From assembly GCA_045644725.1 (NCBI GenBank), contig JAZRHK010000201.1, forward strand, positions 1 through 7,372: a stretch of 7,372 nucleotides of DNA, read 5' to 3'. The notes beneath the pieces were generated by a model, which saw only the letters and a list, made by a program, of their open reading frames with translations, made no database searches and was not told the DNA's origin. A program made the position numbers and the translations under genes. Below, piece after piece: positions 1 through 5,516 of the stretch. The stretch comes from CAAGNP01 sp045644725. GTDB lineage: Bacteria > Bacteroidota > Bacteroidia > Bacteroidales > UBA932. Within the stretch, counting starts at the first letter, position 1. Each line of letters begins with the position of its first letter.

Positions 1-450
1 CTCGCTTGAGAGCTGACGGTACATTCTGCTTTTGAGATAGATTTTGTCGTTCCCACCTTTCTCAAAATGGAGCATTGCAGAGTTGATAATGTCTCCTGCA
101 TAACCAGAGAATGATCCGCGAATCCCCTCAGCAGATTTGCTTACGCGGCTCACCACGCGGATGTCCCTTCCGAGGATAGAGTCTGGAACGTTGATGAAGA
201 ATTTGCCGTCCTGTTTGTAAACGGTGGTGAATCCTTTCATCACTTTTGCATTGGGCTTGACGAATTTGTCAAGGGCAACAAGCCCTTTTTTGGCCGGTTT
301 CTTGGTGGCTGCAGTGGTGTCCTTCGCTACCACTTCTGTTTTTATAGCCTGTTTACCTTTTTTGCTGTTTTTTTTCTGTGCGAAACAGCTGTCGCCGGTG
401 CCGGCGCAAATACCTATTGCGCATATGGCGAGCATCAATTTTTTCAACAT
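1..450 (-). CDS. Zinc-dependent metalloprotease, DUF5118-type N-terminus (partial, 3' end outside window)
   Basis: Only the first 150 codons are present; the frame is still open at the left edge. Residues 1-24 form a signal peptide (MLKK, hydrophobic core, then CFA before Gln25), so the product is exported. A Lys/Thr/Ala-rich linker follows (about 25-58). From about residue 60 the sequence resembles the DUF5118 domain found at the start of large Bacteroidetes zinc metalloproteases: KGFTTVYKQDGKFFINVPDS, then LGRDIRVVSRVSKSAEGIRG. In that family the HExxH zinc site lies much further downstream, in the DUF4953 region, so the catalytic part cannot be seen here. Complete members are roughly 800 residues or more. 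The start at 450 is favoured by the signal peptide beginning immediately and by a -7-like box about 25 bp upstream. The gene is divergent from umuDC. The family assignment rests on recognised motifs in a fragment. Confidence 0.75.
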   Translation of the reverse strand, partial: MLKKLMLAICAIGICAGTGDSCFAQKKNSKKGKQAIKTEVVAKDTTAATKKPAKKGLVALDKFVKPNAKVMKGFTTVYKQDGKFFINVPDSILGRDIRVVSRVSKSAEGIRGSFSGYAGDIINSAMLHFEKGGNDKIYLKSRMYRQLSSE

Positions 451-461
451 AGGTTTTCCAT

Positions 462-486
462 TTTGTTTATGGAACAAATATAAACA
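462..486. promoter_or_regulatory. Overlapping inverted repeats, candidate operator
   Basis: Two perfect inverted repeats overlap here. TGTTTAT (464-470) pairs with ATAAACA (480-486) across 9 nt, and TTTGTT (462-467) pairs with AACAAA (473-478) across 5 nt. They cover the candidate -33 of umuD and the -7 of the divergent metalloprotease gene. The symmetry is seen directly; a role as a repressor site, possibly for damage control of umuDC, is inference. AT-rich DNA produces short palindromes by chance. Confidence 0.4.
475..482 (-). promoter_or_regulatory. Bacteroidetes-type -7 box for the metalloprotease gene
   Basis: Read on the minus strand this is TATATTTG, an exact match to the Bacteroidetes TAnnTTTG -7 consensus. 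A TTG at 506-504 lies 21 nt upstream and could be the -33 element. Transcription would start near 468-471, leaving a leader of about 20 nt before the ATG at 450. The box lies inside the inverted repeats of the divergent region. The match is seen directly; promoter activity is inferred. Confidence 0.5.
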
Positions 487-499
487 TTAATTTTGCCTT

Positions 500-919
500 A
501 TGGCAAGGATTGAGATATATAAAGCAAACGACAGTGAACTTTTTCTTCCGCTGGCAGAGGGGGTTAAGGCCGGTTTCCCCTCCCCGGCGGAGGATATTCC
601 CCATATGAGCCTCGATATTACCTCTCAGATAGTGAAGAACCCGGCATCCACCTTCTATGCAAGGGTGAGCGGTACCAGTATGATAGATGACGGGATCGGG
701 GATGGTGATATCCTGGTGGTAGACAAGTCTGTGACCCCTTACAACGGTTGCATTGCAATATGTTTCGTGGATGGTGAATTTACCCTCAAACATGTGGAGA
801 TCCATCCGGACCATATCATGCTAGTCCCGGCAAACAAGGCTTTCAAACCCATCAAAGTTACCCAGGACAATGAGTTCATCATCTGGGGAGTGGTCCGCTA
901 TGTTATAAAAAAAGTGTAG
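500..919 (+). CDS. umuD: UmuD, self-cleaving subunit of DNA polymerase V
   Basis: This is a complete 139-residue S24/LexA-type autoprotease. Residues 24-30 (AGFPSPA) carry the self-cleavage site, here Ala24-Gly25, which is the LexA-type bond, where E. coli UmuD has Cys-Gly. The nucleophile is Ser60 in SGTSM and the general base is Lys97 in FTLKHVE; both fall at the E. coli UmuD numbers. In the known family, RecA filaments stimulate cleavage, and the shortened dimer UmuD'2 joins UmuC to form Pol V in the cytoplasm. There is no N-terminal helix-turn-helix, so it is not LexA itself. The start at 500 is forced: an in-frame stop lies at 488-490 and the next Met is residue 36. No Shine-Dalgarno site is visible. 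umuC follows after 6 bp. All catalytic residues are intact. Confidence 0.95.
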   Translation: MARIEIYKANDSELFLPLAEGVKAGFPSPAEDIPHMSLDITSQIVKNPASTFYARVSGTSMIDDGIGDGDILVVDKSVTPYNGCIAICFVDGEFTLKHVEIHPDHIMLVPANKAFKPIKVTQDNEFIIWGVVRYVIKKV

Positions 920-925
920 CCGGAT

Positions 926-2185
926 ATGTACGGATTGGCCGACTGCAACAACTTTTTCGTGAGCTGCGAGCGGGTTTTCAGACCCGATCTCCAGGGGAAG
1001 CCCGTTATAGTTCTGTCGAACAATGACGGTTGTGCTGTGGCCCGGAGCAATGAGGCCAAGGCCCTCGGTATCAAAATGGGTGTACCCCTTTTTCAGGTGC
1101 GTGACATAGTGGAAAAGCACGGCGTCACAGTTTTCTCCTCCAATTATGCCCTCTACGGAGATATGTCGAACAGGGTGCAGTCCACTCTCCGTCAGATGGT
1201 CCCTGCAGTGGAGGTATATTCCATCGATGAGGCATTTCTCGACCTCCGTGGCCTGGAGCATACCGATCTGGATGCCCTCGCAAAAAATATATCTGCCCTC
1301 TGTCGGCGCAATACCGGTATCCCTGTATCAGTAGGGGTAGCCCCGACCAAGACCCTCGCCAAAATAGCCTCAAAGCTCTGCAAGCAATACCCCAAGCTCC
1401 GTGGCGGCTGCTATATGCACCTCCCTCAGGATATAGAGAAGGTGCTCCGCAAATTCCCCATTGAGGATGTTTGGGGAATAGGTCGCCGCTACTCCAAGAG
1501 GCTTAAGGCTTATGGGGTAAATACCGCCTGGGACTTTTCGCAGCTGGATAGTCGTTGGATTCAGCAGGAGATGGGGCTCCCCGGCCTCAATACGTGGAAC
1601 GAACTCCGCGGAAAGTCATGCATAGAGTTTGAGACTCACGTTCAGGATAAGCAGCAGATTTGCGTTTCGCGCAGCTTCTCCAAAGAGATATACGATTTTG
1701 AACCATTGGCAGAACAGGTCTCTCTCTTTACGACAATGGCTTGCGAGAAGCTCCGTCGTCAGCATAGTGCTTGCCATTATGCTCTGGTCTTTGTTCTGAC
1801 CAATCGCCACAAGGAGGGGGCTCCGCAACATATGGAGGGGCGGACCATCGCTTTTCCTGTAGAGACAGATAGTACACTCGAGATCAATGAGGCAGTGTTG
1901 AGGGGGCTAAAACAGCTGTATCGTGAGGGATACGGCTATAAAAAAGCGGGGGCAATACTTTCTGGCATTATCCCTAAGTCTTCTGTCCAGCCGGACCTTT
2001 TCGATACTGTCGACAGGGATAAACATGCCCACCTGATGTCGGTGGTCGATGCCATCAACAATAAAAACGGTCACCACGGAATATACTTCGCCTCCCAATC
2101 TTTTGAAGGGATCAAAATGAACCGACAGCACCTCTCCCAGCGCTTTACTACTGAGTGGGATGAGATAATGGTGGTGAAGGTATGA
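926..2185 (+). CDS. umuC: UmuC, Y-family translesion DNA polymerase V catalytic subunit
   Basis: This is a complete 419-residue polymerase, close to the E. coli length of 422. Palm-domain metal ligands are Asp6 (LADCNNFF) and Asp101/Glu102 (YSIDEAFLDL), at the E. coli positions. SNNDGCAVARSNEAKALG (31-48) is the nucleotide-binding fingers region, and PVSVGVAPTKTLAKIASK (133-150) is the conserved end of the palm. The helix-hairpin-helix thumb is around 178-200 (EDVWGIGRR). The little-finger domain starts near 245, and QPDLF at 355-359 matches the beta-clamp-binding motif (QLNLF in E. coli). It copies past damaged bases with low fidelity when joined to UmuD'2. It starts 6 bp after the umuD stop, so the two are surely co-transcribed. 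The start is supported by MYGLADCNNFF, the usual N-terminus. Confidence 0.96.
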   Translation: MYGLADCNNFFVSCERVFRPDLQGKPVIVLSNNDGCAVARSNEAKALGIKMGVPLFQVRDIVEKHGVTVFSSNYALYGDMSNRVQSTLRQMVPAVEVYSIDEAFLDLRGLEHTDLDALAKNISALCRRNTGIPVSVGVAPTKTLAKIASKLCKQYPKLRGGCYMHLPQDIEKVLRKFPIEDVWGIGRRYSKRLKAYGVNTAWDFSQLDSRWIQQEMGLPGLNTWNELRGKSCIEFETHVQDKQQICVSRSFSKEIYDFEPLAEQVSLFTTMACEKLRRQHSACHYALVFVLTNRHKEGAPQHMEGRTIAFPVETDSTLEINEAVLRGLKQLYREGYGYKKAGAILSGIIPKSSVQPDLFDTVDRDKHAHLMSVVDAINNKNGHHGIYFASQSFEGIKMNRQHLSQRFTTEWDEIMVVKV

Positions 2186-2192
2186 GACTGGG

Positions 2193-2218
2193 TAGGAGTT
2201 CTGTAGTATTCCTATTTT
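2193..2218 (+). terminator. Weak stem-loop after umuC
   Basis: TAGGAGT (2193-2199) can pair with ATTCCTA (2208-2214), with one G-U pair and an 8-nt loop, and TTTT follows at 2215-2218. This could end umuDC transcripts 7 bp after the stop codon. The stem is short and AU-rich, so termination may be partial or absent. Confidence 0.3.
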
Positions 2219-2247
2219 GTCCGTTTGATAGAATGTAGTTAACTTTA
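2216..2247 (+). promoter_or_regulatory. Possible promoter for the secreted Fib_succ_major-like gene
   Basis: TTTG at 2216-2219 and TAACTTTA at 2240-2247 (one mismatch to TAnnTTTG) are separated by 20 nt, the usual spacing. This predicts transcription from about 2251-2255 and a leader near 25 nt. It is the best candidate in the 93-bp gap after umuC, but the final G of the -7 box is missing. Confidence 0.3.
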
Positions 2248-2278
2248 CAAGAGTAAAAGTCTTCAATTCATTATTACC

Positions 2279-3307
2279 ATGAGATCAAAAATAGCCATCG
2301 CATTGTTGTCTGCAATACTGTGCTGTACACCATTATATGCCCAGAGTTTCCTTAAGAATCTGGGAGAGAGTATTAAGAAAGAGATAAAAAAAGATGTAAA
2401 GAAAGCGGTTGATAAAGGGGTCAGAGACACCAAAGAGAAAGTTAAAGAGAAAGTCGGTGAGAAGGCGCAGGAGCATAATAACCCAGCGACTGACATAGTG
2501 CAAAATGTGGTTTCAGGTGCAGAAGTTTCGGCCGATCTTGGCGAGAATGTGGAGCGCCAGAGCGGTTTGGATTATATCGACGAGTATGGTGTAAACCACG
2601 GCGGCGGTATCTTGATCGGTGATATCCTTTGGGCTCCGGTCAACTGCGGATTTCATCCTACAGATTACCCCTATGGCAAACTCTATCAGTGGGGTCGCAA
2701 GCACGGCCAGGGCTATGGCCCTCCATATCAATTCAAAGATAAGCCAGTAGTGGATCCAGACCCTGACAAGAGCCAGCCCGAGATTGTTCCTGGACCGGTT
2801 ACCCCGAAAGAGGCACTCAAGTACCCTAATCGTTTTTATGCCAAGTCTGACATGGCCCCTTTCAACTGGTGCAAAAACGATATGAAACTGTGGTGCAATT
2901 TTACTGACGATGGCAAGATGTATAAAAACGAGGCCAATGATCCATGCCCGGAGGGATGGAGACTACCAGACATAAAAGACTTCGACAAACTTATCGAGCA
3001 CTCATCGGATTTAGTGATAAATCCTGCAACAGGCCAAAAGGGACGTTGGTTCTCTGGACCACTGCCTTACAGTATCGCAGTGCCCCGTATCTTTCTCCCA
3101 GCTGCAGGTCAACGCCATTGCGACAGTATGAGCGCGTTCCGTGGTACACACGGAGTATATTGGACGCTCCGCCATGGCGGTGGTGAGCTGATGGTCTATA
3201 ATTTCACATTCTCTCGCGACGATATGGAGGTTGACCCATTTGGCGCTCCCCACGACGCCTACTCTGTCCGTTGTGTAAAGGATATGCCCGGACAGTCTAT
3301 GTGGTAG
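2279..3307 (+). CDS. Secreted protein with Fib_succ_major-like C-terminal domain
   Basis: This is a complete 342-residue exported protein. Residues 1-21 are a signal peptide (MRSKIAIALL, then LYA before Gln22). Residues 24-66 form a strongly charged, lysine-rich helix (KKEIKKDVKKAVDKGVRD, then KEKVKEKVGEKAQE) resembling amphipathic LEA-like segments. From about 112 the sequence matches the pattern of the Fibrobacter succinogenes major paralogous domain: LWAPVNCG, YPYGKLYQWGRK, then NDPCPEGWRLPDIKDFDKLI (220-239), GRWFSG, FLPAAGQR, YWTLRHGG and a final YSVRCVKD. A Pro/Asp-rich stretch (about 156-176) interrupts the domain. The family has a C-type-lectin-like fold and no firm biochemical function; surface or periplasmic binding is only a guess. 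There is no lipobox, because the Cys15-Cys16 pair is followed by a better signal peptidase I site. The gene lies downstream of umuDC but probably has its own promoter. Confidence 0.8.
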   Translation: MRSKIAIALLSAILCCTPLYAQSFLKNLGESIKKEIKKDVKKAVDKGVRDTKEKVKEKVGEKAQEHNNPATDIVQNVVSGAEVSADLGENVERQSGLDYIDEYGVNHGGGILIGDILWAPVNCGFHPTDYPYGKLYQWGRKHGQGYGPPYQFKDKPVVDPDPDKSQPEIVPGPVTPKEALKYPNRFYAKSDMAPFNWCKNDMKLWCNFTDDGKMYKNEANDPCPEGWRLPDIKDFDKLIEHSSDLVINPATGQKGRWFSGPLPYSIAVPRIFLPAAGQRHCDSMSAFRGTHGVYWTLRHGGGELMVYNFTFSRDDMEVDPFGAPHDAYSVRCVKDMPGQSMW

Positions 3308-3338
3308 GCTGCCTGATTTTGGTGTAAGGAGAGAATTT

Positions 3339-3368
3339 AGGGCTGGAAAGTGTTGCATTTCCAGCCCT
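3339..3368. terminator. Bidirectional stem-loop terminator between convergent genes
   Basis: AGGGCTGGAAA (3339-3349) pairs perfectly with TTTCCAGCCCT (3358-3368) around an 8-nt loop, giving an 11-bp stem. It lies 31 bp after the plus-strand stop at 3307 and 10 bp after the minus-strand stop at 3379, so it can serve both convergent transcripts. The T-tracts are imperfect on both sides (TGTATTTCTT on plus), so termination efficiency is uncertain. Confidence 0.75.
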
Positions 3369-3378
3369 GATGTATTTC

Positions 3379-5514
3379 TTAAAATTCCAGTTCCTGAAGG
3401 ATGTGGTCGGCTTCTGCGTAGTATTTCAGAATCCAGAGGACATAGCGGATGTCGACACTTACTGTCTTACAATAGTCAGGGTGGAAGTAGGCATCTGAAC
3501 AGAGGGACTCTTTGTTGCCGTCAAAAGCGAGGCCGATAAGCTCTCCTTTGGCGTTGAGGACAGGGCTACCCGAGTTGCCACCTGTGATGTCGTTGTTTGA
3601 CAGGAAGTTGACAGGAAGTGTAGGGTTTGCCTTGATAAGTGCCAATTGTTTCTCATTCAAAGTGAATTCGTAGTCATCCGGATTGTATTTCTCGAGGATA
3701 CCTTTGGCTGTACTTATTTCGGAGTAGAAGATGCCGTCTGCAGGGGACATTGGGCCCACTGTTCCGTAGGTGAGTCTCATTGTGGAGTTGGCATCGGGAT
3801 ATTGTACTTCACCTTTGTCCAGTCTCATCTCATACAGTGCGTGGGTATACTCTTTTTCGAGGGCATTGATGAGTCTTCCCCTTCCGTGTTTCTTCCCTTT
3901 TCCGTGACGCCCTTTCATCATGATATCGTTCTTCTTCTGGTTAAGATCTCCAAAAGAGACAGAGTGCAAAAGGTCGTAGATAGGATCAGCATCCAGCATC
4001 TCACGAGTGACAGCCCATTCCATAGTGCTGAGCAGACGCTGTTCGTCTGTGAAGATGGAGTTGTTCCATACATAATCCATGACAGCTGTAGGGTTGTGGT
4101 CAAATTTGTCCATCAGGGCATTTACACCCTCGCCCCATTTTGAGCTATCCACATTGTCTGTGTATTTCTTGAATGCGTAGTAGAGGAGGTCTTTCTCCAC
4201 TCTGAAATCTATCCCTGAGATCGCTTTGTTGAGCACTGACATGTAGATCTTCTCTTTGGCAGGGTAGATGGTATCCACACCTTTCTTGAACATACCCTGA
4301 AGTCTTGTGGACATTCCGTAGAATGGGTTGCTGCTGATCATGGTCTCGCGGTAGTAGAGGACATCTTTCTCCATCTCTTCCACTTCTGCATAGGTCTCTT
4401 CCATCTCATCGAGAAGGTCTCCCCATTTCTCTATCCTTTCGGGTGATCCGTTAATCCACTCTTTGAGCTCTTTCTCCTCTGCACGGCGGATATCTGCCAC
4501 ACCATAGCGTCTGAATGAGTGCATCTCACCTGTCCAGAACTCCTGTGCATTTGAGCTGCTGAAGAACTTGTCAGCATAGATAAGGCGGATAGCGGGATCA
4601 CTCTCCATCCAGCGGTTCATGATCTCCTGTTTCTCACCGCGAACAGTGGTGGTGATGGGGTTTACCACTTTCTCTTTCTTGTTGATACCAAAAGATGAAT
4701 TGTATCTGTTTGTAGAGCCAGGATAACCAAGAATCATGGTATAATCTCCACTTTTTACCCCTTTGGTGGATACTTTAAGGGTTTTACGGGGTTTCATAGG
4801 GACATTCTCCTCCGAGTATTCAGCAGGACTTCCATCAGGTGCTGTGTAGATACGGTAGATGGCGAAATCCCCTTTGTGCTGAGGCCACTCCCAGTTGTCT
4901 GTGTCACCACCATATGCGGCGATGGATACAGGGGGGGCTGCTACCAGGCGAAGGTCGCGGTACACTTCATAAAGGTACATGTAGTATTTTTCTCCTCTCC
5001 ACATAGAACCAAGAGATGCTTCATAACCGGTCTCTTCCGCATACTTTTTCTCCATAGTGTAGCTGAGTTTGCGGGAGTTCATCTTCTGTTTCTTCTGAAG
5101 TTCTGCCACCTCATCGGTAACATCTATCACCTTGCGGAGGAACCAGGCACCTTTCCCTTTGATGTGTACCTCCTGATCTCTGGACATTGCCCAGAAACCA
5201 TCTTCCAGATAGTTGTGTTCATTGGTGCTTATGGCGTGTACATCTGAGTATGCGCAGTGGTGGTTGGTGATCATAAGACCCTCTTCTGAGACCATGCTGC
5301 CTGTACATCCGAAATCGAGTGATACCACTGCATCTTTGATGGATACGGCCGATTCATCGTAGATGACGTTGGCGGGGAGCTTGAGCCCCGCCTTTTTCAT
5401 CTTCGTCATCAGACCTTTTTCGAGCATATTCACCATCCACATACCCTCGTCTGCACGGATAATGGGTGAGAAGAGGAGTAGGACAGATATGAGTATAGGA
5501 GTGATGCGTTTCAT
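3379..5514 (-). CDS. S46-family dipeptidyl-peptidase, DPP7-type
   Basis: This is a complete 711-residue exported serine peptidase, the usual length of the family. Residues 1-21 are a signal peptide (IIRA before Asp22). The chymotrypsin-like halves carry the catalytic His86 in MITNHHC (83-87), the probable Asp216 in KGDFAIYR, and Ser648 in TGGNSGSP; a helical domain lies between. Cys70 and Cys87 flank the active site and probably form a disulfide. S46 enzymes release N-terminal dipeptides in the periplasm, feeding amino-acid catabolism. The residue 18 after the serine is Gly666 (FDGN). In Porphyromonas enzymes glycine at this place marks DPP7 (hydrophobic P1) and arginine marks DPP11 (Asp/Glu P1), so DPP7-like specificity is inferred. 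The start lies 2 bp after the polyferredoxin stop, implying one operon. No clear Shine-Dalgarno site is present. Confidence 0.93.
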   Translation of the reverse strand: MKRITPILISVLLLFSPIIRADEGMWMVNMLEKGLMTKMKKAGLKLPANVIYDESAVSIKDAVVSLDFGCTGSMVSEEGLMITNHHCAYSDVHAISTNEHNYLEDGFWAMSRDQEVHIKGKGAWFLRKVIDVTDEVAELQKKQKMNSRKLSYTMEKKYAEETGYEASLGSMWRGEKYYMYLYEVYRDLRLVAAPPVSIAAYGGDTDNWEWPQHKGDFAIYRIYTAPDGSPAEYSEENVPMKPRKTLKVSTKGVKSGDYTMILGYPGSTNRYNSSFGINKKEKVVNPITTTVRGEKQEIMNRWMESDPAIRLIYADKFFSSSNAQEFWTGEMHSFRRYGVADIRRAEEKELKEWINGSPERIEKWGDLLDEMEETYAEVEEMEKDVLYYRETMISSNPFYGMSTRLQGMFKKGVDTIYPAKEKIYMSVLNKAISGIDFRVEKDLLYYAFKKYTDNVDSSKWGEGVNALMDKFDHNPTAVMDYVWNNSIFTDEQRLLSTMEWAVTREMLDADPIYDLLHSVSFGDLNQKKNDIMMKGRHGKGKKHGRGRLINALEKEYTHALYEMRLDKGEVQYPDANSTMRLTYGTVGPMSPADGIFYSEISTAKGILEKYNPDDYEFTLNEKQLALIKANPTLPVNFLSNNDITGGNSGSPVLNAKGELIGLAFDGNKESLCSDAYFHPDYCKTVSVDIRYVLWILKYYAEADHILQELEF

Positions 5515-5516
5515 AA

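Larger units (their letters stand above)
462..495 (+). promoter_or_regulatory. Putative umuDC promoter
   Basis: TAATTTTG at 488-495 fits the TAnnTTTG -7 consensus exactly, and TTTG at 462-465 could be the -33 element with a 22-nt spacer, slightly long. This would place the transcription start at about 499-503, at or next to the umuD ATG at 500, implying a leaderless or nearly leaderless mRNA. A weaker alternative -7 (TAGGTTTT, 450-457) would leave a leader of nearly 40 nt but has no good -33 partner. Confidence 0.4.

Noticed and set aside
444..461. Five-codon mini-frame (MENLC) overlapping the metalloprotease start on the minus strand
   Set aside because: It could be a leader peptide, but such short frames are common by chance and nothing indicates attenuation.
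224..490. 88-codon plus-strand reading frame
   Set aside because: It lies antisense to the metalloprotease signal peptide and DUF5118 region, and its hydrophobic stretch is a mirror of that coding sequence.
500..919. LexA repressor instead of UmuD
   Set aside because: The protein has no N-terminal DNA-binding helix-turn-helix, is 139 residues long, and lies directly before umuC.
3646..4143. 165-codon plus-strand reading frame inside the S46 peptidase
   Set aside because: It is antisense to a well-conserved catalytic protein, has no recognisable domain, and no promoter or ribosome site supports it.
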